Assembly: GCA_028622995.1 (NCBI GenBank)
Contig: JAJQJQ010000028.1
Coordinates: forward strand, 1,798,001-1,862,000
From: Panagrolaimus kolymaensis
Lineage: Eukaryota > Nematoda > Chromadorea > Rhabditida > Panagrolaimidae
Length of the DNA stretch: 64,000 nt
Reading direction: 5' to 3'
The notes under the pieces: model-generated
Databases searched by the model: none
Seen by the model: only the letters and a program-made list of their open reading frames with translations
What the model was told of the DNA's origin: nothing
Translations under genes and position numbers: made by a program
Shown: one piece after another, positions 1-10,466 of the stretch
Position numbering within the stretch: position 1 is the stretch's first letter
Layout of the letters: every line of letters begins with the position of its first letter

Positions 1-1007
1 TTTTATTTTGTGTGACACTAGTTTGAATATTTAAGTTTTTTTTCTTTTATACATAAATAACTATGCATTTTCAAAGACCTTTTTCTCGTTTTATTGATAT
101 ATAAAACTTGATAAATACCTGGAATCTTCGCAAAAAGTTATAAGTTTAAAAAACAAAGAATTTAAGGCCATTAAAAATGTCGCCTTTATACCTCGAAACA
201 TCTTTATAAGCGCCAGTACAATAAAATTAGAAATGAAGAACATGTAGAATGTCAGTGAACGATAAAGTATATGAATATTAAAAAAATATTTAAACATCAA
301 AAAATTAGTTTTCCGCGGTTTCATTATCAAAATCGATTTCACTCTTTTTTGATGTAAATAACGTTTTTCGATAAAACGAGGAAATATTCTGCATTAAGTT
401 TGTTTCAAATCAATAAAATTCAATAAAAAGGTACAGCAAGTAATTCCAGTAGCACGAATTCCTGAATTTCAATTAAAAAGCTCTCTTTGGGTCCACTTAT
501 CAAATATTATTTGCCATAAACAACCAAAAAGGGTGAGCTTGAAACAATTTTTTGGTTCACTTAAAAACAAAGTCGTTTTTGTTTATTTTATTTTAGTCTA
601 GAAATTATTTTTTTGCTCATGATTTCTGCCGGACACTTCGAAGGATAGCTTTCTTAATTTAATATATTTTTTTGTAACTCATGATATATATATTTTTTAA
701 TTTTTTATCAAAAATGAAAGTCAAAAAAACATAAAAACTTTTATTCAATAAAACTATAAACGAATTTAAGATTTTTAAATAAATATTATTTTATTGTGCG
801 ACTCAATGCCAGTGTTTTAGTTGCATCTGTTTTTTCTTGTCCTCAATGTTTTTATTTAAAGTTCCCAAAATTTATAATTAATACAATTTAAAATCCTTTT
901 CCCCTTCTTCGCTTAGTTTTTTATCAAATTCTGAAAGCGGTTCTGAAATATTTAATTTGGCTCCGTGTTAATTTAGTTATATAAATTTTTTAAAATATAT
1001 ATATTTC
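1..1007. other. Intergenic region upstream of eIF3m
   Basis: AT-rich sequence with homopolymer runs and no convincing coding exon. The only sizeable open frame, on the minus strand at 91-342, is a compositionally biased Phe/Ile/Leu string and was rejected. Confidence 0.6.
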
Positions 1008-1020
1008 TTTTCATTTACAG
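1008..1020 (+). promoter_or_regulatory. Splice acceptor abutting the eIF3m start codon (trans-splice candidate)
   Basis: A T-rich tract ending in CAG stops exactly at the ATG at 1021. No upstream coding exon is visible. In nematodes this arrangement marks spliced-leader addition; a 5' UTR intron is the alternative. Confidence 0.55.
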
Positions 1021-2441
1021 ATGGAAGAACAACAAAAAGTTTACTTCTTTGCTTATGCTGATGAACAAGAGCAAATTGCTCAAATTCATAATTATTTAAC
1101 TCAAAAAGGAGCTAAATTAAATCCCCTCAGTGAGTTTACTCTAATTCTATTAATTTGTTTCGAAAAGTAGCCACAATTTTAGAAGAAAAATTGGAAAATG
1201 ATGATCGATTTAATGCTGTCATGGATATTATCAAGGGTAGCAAAGTTTTAGCCAAAGATGATGAAATGGGAGAAGTTTTTAATTCCATTCTCTCTGTTCT
1301 CATAGGATTTGGAACTGATGAAGCTCATAAACTTATTCAAGCTTGGAGTGAAGTTGCACGTTCACCCGAATTTGATGGACATGGATTTCAATCTAAAGTA
1401 AGAATTTTAAACTTTTCTTTAATAGATTATTATCGTTTTTATGTTTTTCAGGCTGGCCACGTGGTAACATTATTCTCAAATTTGTTCCAATTTTATGATC
1501 AACATCCAACTATGAAATCGAATATATATAAAATTCTTCTTGAATTATCTGGCCGAGCCAAAGTCACGAAATCTTTGGATATTTCAACGCCAACATTAAA
1601 ATCATATTTTGATGAATGGAATCTTAATGTTGAAGAACAACGAGATATCCTTCGAATTTTGCATTCTGCTTTGATTGCGGATGATCGAGCCCCTCAAGCT
1701 GCGGAAATTATGACTCGCTTACTTCAAACTTACACCCTAGATGATGCAGCTAAAGCTGAAGAAGATGCGCGAGAATGCGTTCGAACTGCCATCATCGATC
1801 CTCGCAATTTTAGTTTTGACCATTTATTGCGAATTCACGCAGTCAAAAATTTGGAAAAGACTCATCCCATTTTGTTTAAACTCCTTAAAATCTTTAGCTA
1901 TGATCGATTGAACGAATTTAAAGGTTTTGTTAAAGAAAATTCAACCTTTATTTCCAATGAATTAAAAGTCGATGAAGCGGCTTTATTGAAAAAGATTAAA
2001 ATTCTCACCTTGATTTCCATGGCAGAACAAAACAAGGTTCGTAATTTGCATAAAATTTTTAGTGATTTTATAGCTAAATTTTTTTACAGAATTTGTCATA
2101 TGTAAAACTTCAAAAAGAGCTTGAATTTGGCGGGGATGAAGATCTCGAAAAATTTTTGATTGATGTTTTACAATCCAAAGCTGTTACCGTATGTTTTTTG
2201 GTCCTTCTTTTTTTTAAACCTAAAATAAACTTTTATATTTATTTTTTTAAAGGGAAAATTAAATGGTGTTCGCAAAGAATTTTACATCACTGATTACACT
2301 CAACGTTATTTCGATCGAAAAGAATGGCAACAACTTCGTAATCGCGTTCAAGGCCTCATTGATGATTTAAAAATCACAAAGAAAAATGTTGAAATTGCGA
2401 GCGATCCCCGTCTCATCGATGAACGCATGCATTATATTTAA
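1021..2441 (+). CDS. cif-1: Eukaryotic translation initiation factor 3 subunit M (PCI-domain protein)
   Basis: Five exons: 1021-1129, 1183-1397, 1452-2036, 2090-2188 and 2253-2441. They join in frame to 398 residues, close to the usual 370-400 of eIF3m. eIF3m is a PCI-domain subunit of the eIF3 complex, acting at the 43S ribosomal preinitiation complex. In C. elegans the orthologue CIF-1 is also shared with the COP9 signalosome. Recognition rests on the helical repeat region (FDEWNLNVEEQRDILRILHS), the PCI winged-helix end (AEQNKNLSYVKLQKEL) and the C-terminal EWQQLRNRV, which matches the conserved WQQLY region of animal eIF3m. The start is fixed by the acceptor directly upstream. No frame break is seen. 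Confidence 0.93.
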
Positions 2442-2802
2442 TTTCATTGCTTCAGTATTTTATTTGTTGAACTGAAATTTTTATTTGATTGTTTGATTTT
2501 TTTTCGGTTTGGTATTGGTTAATTTATATAAAATTGATTTGTGTTGAAATGAATTGGAATTAAGAATTAGACATTACTCACGAAAAAACTAGATTTTTAC
2601 AAAAATTAATCGTCCTTCTTTATTTTTTTTTAAAAAGAATTAATTTTAGAGATGCTTCCTTTTTTATTGAATTTTTTTTGACATCACGTAAAAATTCATA
2701 AAATGCATCTCTTTGGTTACGCATTCATTTATTATTTGCAAAGGCTCTCTTGAATATCTAAAGACATTTTCGACTATTTTTTTGTTTTCGTTGTTGCATA
2801 AA
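2442..2802. other. Short intergenic gap
   Basis: The 3' UTR of eIF3m and the 5' flank of the next gene. T-rich, with nothing else recognised. Confidence 0.5.
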
Positions 2803-3263
2803 ATGCTTTCGAAGCTGACAAAGTTTTTAAAAATTAGAGTTGTTTTTATTTTGTTTTTTGTTTTAACTTTTTTTTGTTATTATATTCTTTTCGAAAGATT
2901 GAAGTCGTTGGTTTTCCAAATCGATGAATTTAAAAATTATGAAAAGAATACTTTTAACCTAAAATGTCCGGCGCTGAATGAAAGCGAATGGAAAATATAT
3001 AAAAATTTGACGACTCCGAATATTTTAGTTTCGAATAAAGAAAGGTCAAAATTAAGTATAAAAGATTTGGGTTTTGTTACTTTTACTTCTAAAGATCATA
3101 TCAAAGAGGCAATGTAAATATTTTCAAAACTTTAGAAAAGTTTATTTTTATTCAAATTTTTAGTGCAAGTTGTAAATCAATTTTATTCCATTCAGACTTG
3201 TTAAAAGTACCACTGACTGTATTGATTTCGAATGATGTGAGCCAAAACCTATCAGAGGAATAT
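2803..3263 (+). pseudogene. Type II membrane protein, glycosyltransferase-like, cut by an LTR insertion
   Basis: Exon 1 is 2803-3113. Exon 2 starts at 3164 and stays open until the LTR at 3264. The product has a short basic N-terminus, one strong membrane anchor (VVFILFFVLTFFCYYILF), a stem, and then LGFVTFTSKDHIKEA...SCKSILFHSDLLKVPLTVLIS. That layout resembles the N-terminal strand of GT8/LARGE-type Golgi glycosyltransferases; this is an inference from pattern only. The frame continues about 40 codons into the LTR and stops at 3384-3386, before a polyadenylation signal at 3412. The catalytic part is therefore missing and the gene is probably dead. Beyond the element a further open stretch (to about 4630) exists but was not joined with confidence. 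Confidence 0.5.
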
Positions 3264-3455
3264 TGTGCGATCGCGGCAGCGATGCATTCCCAAAACATCC
3301 TTTTTATTGCTGCTTCATCGCTCTCCGTTAAAAAGAGCGTCGAAGCAAGCATTTTCTTCACTTGTGAACTATCCCTCGAAATGTAAACAGCCGATCGGCC
3401 GATCTGTGCTTAATAAATATTGAAACCAAAGGACTTAAATTTCCTATATTTTACA
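3264..3455. repeat. Left LTR
   Basis: Direct repeat partner of 4264-4455. It contains the palindrome GATCGGCCGATC and AATAAA at 3412-3417. Confidence 0.75.
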
Positions 3456-4263
3456 TGGGGGCTCTAGCCATCTGCATTGCTGAAAAAGCAGTGTATGTAT
3501 CGAAACTGTCATCTATTTAATGGTGTTTTTTACCTCACAAGTCAAAAACCTAAAATTTTCACCATTAACTTCATCGTCGCTTATTTTTTTGCCGGGAGGG
3601 ATCGCTGCATGGTATTTGCGATTTCCTTAATTTTTATCTTAATTTATGCAATAATGACCACATCAAACATCTGTGAGTCTACGCCAAAAATGTGTCTCAC
3701 ATTGTTGTTAATTATTCATGGTCAAAGAAATCTCAATGTTTATTTTGAATGGTCGCTGTTACGAATCAAGATAGTTGACTACCTCGCCTTTGAAATGGCA
3801 TTTATGTATGGGCTATTGCTAGAAAGGATACGTTAAATTCCGTGAGAGATTGAGATGCCTAGCCACCGAAACTTGGATTTCTTTTGACATCATTTTCATC
3901 ATGCCATTTATTGCTCATCAACATACTTTTAATATTACTGAACAACAATCATGGGACATAGTGAACCGCAAAGTTTCATCAAAAAATACTTGGTCATTCG
4001 TGGATATTTTTGCTTCCTTAGAGCCATCCGTTGATCCATTGATATTTCGGCAACGCCGCTGTCATGAGAACAGATAGTGAAATTCCGGTGTCACTAACTT
4101 TGCTTCCTCTAATTTTTGATTGTTTGTTAAAAAACCTTAATCCAAAAATAAGCTAAACTTAAATTGTAACTTTATTTGAAAAACTTTTGAAACATTTCAT
4201 ATCGTTTGAAATTGTTACTAACCCAAACATATTGTTAAACTTTTCTCTTCTTTTTGTCGGGAG

Positions 4264-4455
4264 TGTGCGATCGCGGCAGCGATGCATTCCCAAAACATCC
4301 TTTTTATTGCTGCTTCATCGCTCTCCGTTAAAAAGAGCGTCGAAGCAAGCATTTTCTTCACTTGTGAACTATCCATCGAAATGTAAACAGCCGATCGGCC
4401 GATCTGTGCTTAATAAATATTGAAACCAAAGGACTTAAATTTCCTATATTTTACA
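4264..4455. repeat. Right LTR
   Basis: Near-identical to 3264-3455. It is preceded by the purine-leaning GGGAG at 4259-4263, a weak polypurine-tract candidate. Confidence 0.75.
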
Positions 4456-4456
4456 T

Positions 4457-4977
4457 ATATACACCATTATCAAAAAAAAAATCTATTTGTTAGCAAAGAC
4501 TCCATATTGTGGAGCCTACACCCAAAAAATAAAGGCGCTGCCCATAAATTATTTACATCTATTAAAATTCTATAAAAAAGGTAGAGAAACTAAAAAACTT
4601 CCCTTAAAACGTGAGCAAGAAAAATCGTAGATAAGCATAGTTTTCTTCAGATTACGAATATGCCTAAATCAGGCATATGCAAATTTAAAATGTTTTTCTT
4701 TATTTTTGATTTTTTTAAAATCATCTCTCCTTGAAAAAATAATTTTCTTTACAAATGTTGCAGGATGGACCATAAAAATTGCTTGTAGGAACACTTTTTG
4801 CTTTTCTTGTTATAAAAATTGATTGCAATATTTTGGGAGGCAAATAACTTTATCGATATGAGTAATGAGATAAGAAATGTTTTTTGAGTAAAGTTTCTCC
4901 CGTTAGTTTTTCTGTCATAAAAGCAAAAAAAGCATTGGATAATTTTTGCTTTTTTTTTCCTTATTTTTTTTTCTGCA
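4457..4977. other. Region after the LTR element
   Basis: The first 170 bases keep an open frame that could be residual coding sequence of the interrupted gene. The rest is AT-rich with nothing recognised. Confidence 0.35.
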
Positions 4978-6114
4978 ATGGAAGAAAAAAATATTTTGAA
5001 TGAAACTGCAGATATTCCATCCGGTGTCCCAAATGGATCATTTAACTCTCTCAAATTAGAAAAGCTTGATGATCGTCCTTTTGACCTTGGAAACGATTCT
5101 AATCAAGAAAACCCGACAGAGTCATTATCTAATGTAGCCCCAGAAGAACTATCTAACACTTCAAATTCCATTGATCACTCCTTAAAGCTTATTAAACATG
5201 AAGACGTCAAAGATGATTCTTCATCCGAATCTTCACGTGACTCTTCAAACTCTTCTGAAAATCACGTTGTTGATAATTATGATAATAATGAACCCCAAGA
5301 TTCAACAGAAGGATCATCTTCCGAACCTTCAGAACCTTCTGGATCATCCTCCCGCTCGTCTGAATCCGATAAGCTTGATTTTCGACCATTTGATCTTGGA
5401 GAGAGTGAAGATGAAGAAGAAATCGAACAAGCATATGTCGAAATTATTGAAGAAGTCGAAATTAATCCTTTTCATTTTCATGTAAATGAAATTCCGAATT
5501 TGTTATTATCTAATAATAATGCTGAAAATCATATCCGTCCATCGGGATTGGCGGAGGACAGTGAAAACGATGAAACTAATAATCCTAATTTAGCCAATCA
5601 AATCTTTAATATCCATGACCATCCAAATGATGATGGCGGAATTGAAGAAGAAGATGAAGTAAATTTATTGGTAGAATTTCTTGTATTTGTTTTAGTTATG
5701 AGAGGAAATGTATTAGCGACAGAAGAAGAAGTTGAAAAGTGGAAGGACTTAAGCTGCATCTCATCAGAATTATATTTGAACCAAATTAAACCTGTTAATT
5801 TATACAATTTAATAAATATATTTTGTGATGAGATTCGCGAAAAGTAAGTCATGGAGTTTATCTAAACTAGAATAAAAAGACACTTTTTTAGCACCGATTA
5901 TAAGTTTCCGTTATTATTCATTTTGGTTAAATGGGTGGAAAACTTAAGAAGACCATACTTTGAAATAAATGGCGCTGACATTTTTGCATACACTGATATT
6001 GAAGAAACATTGGATAATGAATTATTAACATTTCCACACCCTGAGCTTCTCGCTGCTTTTAATATGCTAAGTAAGAAATGCTTATTTTTATATAGAAAAA
6101 AAATAATTTTGTGA
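4978..6114 (+). CDS. Acidic Ser/Glu-rich protein of unknown function
   Basis: Two exons, 4978-5843 and 5892-6114, encode 362 residues. Residues 1-200 are low-complexity and strongly acidic (runs of Ser, Glu, Asp and Asn). They include a motif used twice, DDRPFDLG near residue 31 and DFRPFDLGESEDEEE near residue 138. The C-terminal 140 residues look globular (EEEVEKWKDLSCISSELYLN, then KWVENLRRPYFEINGADIFA and FPHPELLAAFNML). There is no signal peptide or clear membrane span, so an intracellular, possibly nuclear, disordered regulator is likely. I do not recognise a family. The final 16 codons after FNML are Lys/Ile-rich, so a missed 3' intron is possible. Confidence 0.7.
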
Positions 6115-6592
6115 TAAATATTTCGCCAAAGCAAATATTTTCGAAAGAACTTTAGCTTAGTTATATGAAGGATTTTTTAGAAATTCCAATGATATAGCCC
6201 CCTTTCTTCGTCGCTGATGATCTCGGTTCTTGAAATATTGTTAAATATAAAAATGGAGGCCAAAAATTGTTTATAATTGTGCAATATGAATCGTAAAACT
6301 TAATATTTACCAACTGATAAAATTTTTGATAAGATAAATTATACTTATGCTTTTATATTTTTTTTATAATTACTTTGATAAGACATTGTAGCCTTCATTG
6401 AATGGTGTATGTGTAACGTATAAAATTTATTTTCAAATTAATCATGACATGTAAAAAAATTTGATATTATTTTGGAGTTTAAAATATAATTTTTATTAAT
6501 AATAAAAAAATTCGTGATTTACAACTGTAAAAATAAAATGATGCAATTTGTAAGCAACACAAATAAACATGATTAAAATTTAATGAAAATAT
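6115..6592. other. Intergenic, AT-rich
   Basis: Convergent 3' flanks of the neighbouring genes. Nothing recognised. Confidence 0.5.
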
Positions 6593-6835
6593 TTACTTCC
6601 CATTTTTATACATCGTATATGCTCCAGAAACCAATCCACCGACAGCCGCTCCTTTGAGCATATTTTTAATATAACTTCGTTTTGTAGTTGTAGGTTGATA
6701 ATATCGGCCATTTCCATAATCATAAGGAGATTGTGTTACAGCTTTATTACTGCTCCATGGAAAGGATATTGAAGTTACGGTGGTTGATAAAAGTAACAAT
6801 AAACAACAGACAATAACAGCTTTGGATGATGTCAT
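6593..6835 (-). CDS. Small secreted protein with GAAxGG tail (paralogue of the gene at 8177)
   Basis: Single exon, 80 residues. Residues 1-22 form a clear signal peptide (AVIVCCLLLLLSTTVTS). A short Tyr/Pro/Thr-rich segment follows, then the C-terminal block KRSYIKNMLKGAAVGGLVSG ending AYTMYKNGK. That block is shared with the protein at 8177-8575 (SYLKNGLTGAAIGALGSAAY ... WWKNG). The small-residue spacing suggests a short hydrophobic helix of glycine-zipper type. The function is unknown. The start is the first ATG giving a signal peptide; a longer frame upstream lacks one. Confidence 0.72.
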   Translation of the reverse strand: MTSSKAVIVCCLLLLLSTTVTSISFPWSSNKAVTQSPYDYGNGRYYQPTTTKRSYIKNMLKGAAVGGLVSGAYTMYKNGK

Positions 6836-7424
6836 TTTTTTTATAAATTTTTGAGCAGAAATCGAGTGAGAAAGAATAGATCGACAAAAAAAAGTGCGCA
6901 AATGAGTTAGAATTGACTGCGCAACTTTCTCTTTTATGCAATTTTTTTACTCGCGGAAAATTAATGTGAAAAAAGTAAGTAAATAAAGCAAAATAAAAAA
7001 CTTTTTCCACAAACTTTTGTTGAGGCAACAAAACGACGTGGGCAAAAACAGATTAAGTTTGTTTCTTTTTTATTTGATTGATCTCCGTTATGTTTTCACG
7101 AGGAATAATTGCGAAATTCTTGCATTTAATTTGAGATAGAACTTTGGCAAGAATTTTATTTATTTTCAAAGTTTTTTAATCATATTATTTTTTCATCATA
7201 TGAAGAAAATAAATTATTGGCTTATTAGCTTTGCTTTTCTATAAAATGTGACTTTTAATTATTTACTTTGCAATTAAACGTCAAACTCTTCCAAACTTTA
7301 AAGTAGTGTAAAAGTCATCGCTTTTTTAAAACCGAAAACCACTGTGGAGAAAGTCAAGAATTTTGGATTCGAGGGATTTTTTTTGGATCTCATTTTTTAG
7401 TTTTTGAAAACTTATGCAATATTT
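6836..7424. other. Upstream region of the small secreted gene
   Basis: AT-rich, with no coding signal. It ends at the hAT-type element and includes its left target-site copy (7417-7424). Confidence 0.45.
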
Positions 7425-7830
7425 CAGTGTTCTTACTCGCGCCGCACCCGCGCCGCGCCGGCGCGCGCCAGCTGGCGCGTGGCGCGGTGCTTGGCGCGGC
7501 TTTTCAGAAATCCGATGCTCGGCGCGGCGCGTGGCGCGAGAAAAATTAAAAATTTTTTTTTAAATTTTAAAATGCTTGGATTTTCCAGAAAAAAATTGAT
7601 TTAATCTTAGTAAAACCTCAAATATAGCGTTATTTTAAGTATATCTTACTAAATAAATAAAAAAGTTAATGTTTTTGGTCATTATTTAAATTTTTTTTCT
7701 GGCGCGTGGCGCGGCGCTGGTGCTCAAAATTTTAAAGGCTGGCACGTGGCGCGGTGCCTGACGCGGTTTTTCATTTTTCTGGCGCCCGGCGCGGCGCTTG
7801 GCGCGACCAAAAGGCAAAGTAAGAACACTG
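7425..7830. mobile_element. GC-rich hAT-type MITE with 8-bp target duplication
   Basis: Terminal inverted repeats CAGTGTTCTTAC and GTAAGAACACTG bound a 406-bp unit. It is flanked by perfect 8-bp direct repeats CAATATTT (7417-7424 and 7831-7838). An 8-bp duplication with CAGTGTTC-type ends is the signature of the hAT superfamily. The interior has no transposase. It is built from many degenerate GGCGCGTGGCGCGG-like units in two blocks (about 7438-7545 and 7699-7805), a striking GC island in an AT-rich window. Confidence 0.88.
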
Positions 7831-7838
7831 CAATATTT

Positions 7839-8176
7839 ACTATTTTTGTATATTTTCGTTAAAGCGATGTCTGTTTGTTTGGCTTTTAAAAAAGGTGCCT
7901 CTCTTTTTGACAGTCAACATGTTTTTTAATCTATCAAATCCGGATTTACATGTGCATGATTCACATGACTCTTTCCTCTTTTTTTTTTGCTGTAAACTTA
8001 TTAAAATAATTATTTTCAAACTAACTTTGACTTTGACTTTCCCAAAAAAAGATTCATTTTTGCTTTTATCGGATTAATATGGAGTCGTGTATATGAAATT
8101 TAGAAAACCAAAAGTTATAATTTTATTTAAAAAATTTAAATAAATTGCAAAAGGAAAAATAAAAAACAAAAAATAA
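7839..8176. other. Intergenic, AT-rich
   Basis: The right target-site copy of the hAT element ends at 7838. The rest is T-rich sequence without recognised features. Confidence 0.4.
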
Positions 8177-8575
8177 TTATCCGTTTTTCCACCAAGTGTA
8201 TGCAGCTGACCCAAGAGCTCCAATGGCTGCGCCAGTGAGGCCATTTTTCAAATAACTTTGTTTTGGTTTCTGTGTGACAGTGCCATCATTATATTGATAA
8301 CCATTATTATACCCATTGTTGTTGTATCCGCTATTGCTGCTTGGATAGCCATTATTGTAGCCGGTATTACTGTTGCTGGGATAGTTGCCATTGTTATATC
8401 CGCTGTTACTTGGGTATCCGTTATTGTTGCCTAATCCGGTGTTACTGGTGGCGTATCTATTATCATCATCATAACCAGCTTGTCGAACATTTCGAGGATG
8501 GTTAAAAATGAAAGCCGAAATGCTACTTGTAAATAATAATAAAACGCAGCATAACACAGTGACGTTTGAAGCCAT
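8177..8575 (-). CDS. Secreted Asn/Gly/Tyr/Ser-rich repeat protein with GAAxG tail
   Basis: Single exon, 132 residues. A signal peptide covers about residues 1-21 (VTVLCCVLLLFTSSISA). Residues 45-95 are degenerate repeats of the form GYNNGYPSNS, a composition typical of extracellular or cuticle-associated matrix proteins. The C-terminus SYLKNGLTGAAIGALGSAAY ... WWKNG matches the paralogue at 6593-6835. The two genes lie in the same orientation, separated by the hAT MITE, so a tandem duplication with later repeat expansion is likely. The function is unknown. Confidence 0.75.
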   Translation of the reverse strand: MASNVTVLCCVLLLFTSSISAFIFNHPRNVRQAGYDDDNRYATSNTGLGNNNGYPSNSGYNNGNYPSNSNTGYNNGYPSSNSGYNNNGYNNGYQYNDGTVTQKPKQSYLKNGLTGAAIGALGSAAYTWWKNG

Positions 8576-9260
8576 TATTTATTTATTTTTTTTCGAATAC
8601 AAAAAACAGAAAAGTTAGAGGAAAAAGTGTCAAAAGTTAGTGAGTGACGACTGACTGAATCATGGATAATTGTAACTCTATTAAATACTCTCCCGTAAAA
8701 AACTATTGAAGTAAATGTTTACTCACCCAAGTGTCAATTGTGCAAAGTTCAGGGAAAATCAAAAATAAAAATCCAGAGAAAAAAAATAAAATAGAAGCAG
8801 CGACAATGTTTTCTGATCAAGAGTAAAAGTCTTGAGTTATTAAGTAAATAAATACTTATACCTACTTATTTTTAAACAAAAAATAAAATAACTTTAAGGT
8901 TGAGTCAGAAAAATAACAACAAAAACATACAAATAAATGAATTAAAACCATGGAAAACCAAAATAAAATAAAATCCTAGGATGGCAGTAAAGAGCCAAGA
9001 AATTTTTTTGAAATAAAAAATAAAAGTCCTGAAACAAAAATTAATCTATCAAAAAATAACACAAAGTTCTGCATAAAAAAAACTTTATTTTATATGTAAT
9101 TAATTGCAAGGATATGTAATGTATTGCATTTCATAAAAATCCTTTCAAAACATGCAGTATACGATTTATACCAAAGCTTTCATAAGTAATTCACTTTTCT
9201 TCAAACATGGAACTTATGATTAAAATAACAGTAAATAAATTTCAACAACAATCGGGAATT

Positions 9261-9340
9261 TTGATTACTGTCTAAAGGAATAGTAACAAAGTTGTTCATT
9301 TTTAACATTTATTTTTTACTATATATAAGACAGTAATCAA
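9261..9340. repeat. 80-bp inverted-repeat unit (miniature element candidate)
   Basis: TTGATTACTGTCT at 9261-9273 is the exact reverse complement of AGACAGTAATCAA at 9328-9340. The centre carries TAGTAACAAAG, the reverse complement of the CTTTGTTACTA core found again at 9812 and 35147. No target duplication was resolved. Confidence 0.5.
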
Positions 9341-9770
9341 AAAAATTTGATGAAGTATTTAGATTTTCATTGTAAAATTAAAAATCTGGATAAAAAGTAA
9401 TTTTAAAATTTATATTAATCGAATTATTTTTTTGATTTTGAAGTTGTGTAATCGTAGTTTTAAACTTAAGCAATATCAATAAATTTATTCCAACCACCAA
9501 CTCAATTGCTGAAAATACAATTCTAAATTGGGTGCTATAATGCTCAATGGTAATAAAACATCTTTCAATACAAATGCAAATTTAAAATATTGGATTGACC
9601 ACTAAAAATGCCCCTGGAAGAAAACCTGAAAAACTCATTTTCTTTCTATATGGAGGATTTTAAATAAAAAATTCGCATGAATACAACAGCTTTAATGTTT
9701 TCCATTTTCTTCACTTTAACCATTTCTTAGAAAGTAAATCAAATTTAAAAAATTTAATTGATTCGTTACA

Positions 9771-9897
9771 GTCAATTTAAAAGTAAAAAATAAAAGTGTA
9801 AATTGAAAATTTTTGTTACTATCATCTTTGAAAGTGACAAAATTTTTTTATGGTTGTTCAAATTTGATTACTGTCATTTTGGACATGCAAATGAAAG
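9771..9897. repeat. Dispersed repeat copy (GTTACTATCATCTTTGA core)
   Basis: Shares AAAAATAAAAG ... TTGTTACTATCATCTTTGA with 35118-35212, followed by GATTACTGTCATTTTGG. It is degenerate and non-coding. Confidence 0.45.
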
Positions 9898-10466
9898 AAA
9901 AATTAACCCTGTAAAATAAATAATCCTTGCATTATAGAGAATTGCCATAGATCTCCAAATAATGACTAAATATCCCCAAAAAACAATTGTAGTTGCAAAT
10001 AGCGAAATAAAGTAACAGAAAAATAGTAACAAAATTTGCGATGCTTTAATTATTTTGATGTTTTAATAAAATTATTACAAGATCGAATAAAACAAAATAC
10101 TCAAACATGGCCATTTTTTGAACACTAAAGATTTTAACAAAAATTAATTTCATTTTATGTTTTAAGTTTTTTTTAGGCAAATATGAATGATATTAGAAAA
10201 TGTACTTTTCAAAAGATGCATAAATTTTTCTTAAAATGGTTCAAATTTATAGTTGTATAGTAAAAAAGTCAAATTTCAATTTACTATTTATTTTTATTTT
10301 TTGACAAGTTAAAACAAAAATATTCATAACAAAACAAAAAACACCAAAAATGTACAGATATCAAGATTCAAAGTTTTTTACAAACCTTCAAAAAACAATT
10401 ACAAAACAAAAAAATATACCCAATATGTATGCATTATTCTCTTCACATCATGGCTTTTTTTGGTTT

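Larger units (their letters stand above)
3264..4456. mobile_element. Non-autonomous (TRIM-like) LTR retrotransposon
   Basis: Two direct repeats of about 192 bp (3264-3455 and 4264-4455) lie exactly 1000 bp apart and differ at one base that I can see (TATCCCTCG versus TATCCATCG). Each begins TG and ends CA. The internal part begins TGGGGGCTCT right after the left repeat, as a tRNA primer-binding site would. Each LTR carries an AATAAA polyadenylation signal. Flanks read ATAT on both sides if the final T is counted in the element, suggesting a 4-5 bp target duplication. The roughly 0.8-kb interior has no gag or pol domain that I recognise, so the element must depend on another copy for movement. 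Confidence 0.75.
8576..10466. other. Long gene-free stretch rich in dispersed repeats
   Basis: No coding exon found. It contains a perfect 13-bp inverted repeat pair (9261-9273 and 9328-9340) and several degenerate copies of a TTTGTTACTATC / GATTACTGTC repeat family, also seen near 35.1 kb. Confidence 0.5.

Noticed and set aside
91..342. 83-codon minus-strand open frame
   Set aside because: Phe/Ile/Leu-rich string from AT-rich DNA, with no splice context or domain.
3477..4077. Two open frames inside the LTR element
   Set aside because: No gag, protease, reverse transcriptase or integrase motif could be recognised, so they are treated as non-coding interior.
7404..7604. Ala/Arg-rich open frame
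   Set aside because: It is translation of the GC-rich repeat units of the hAT MITE.
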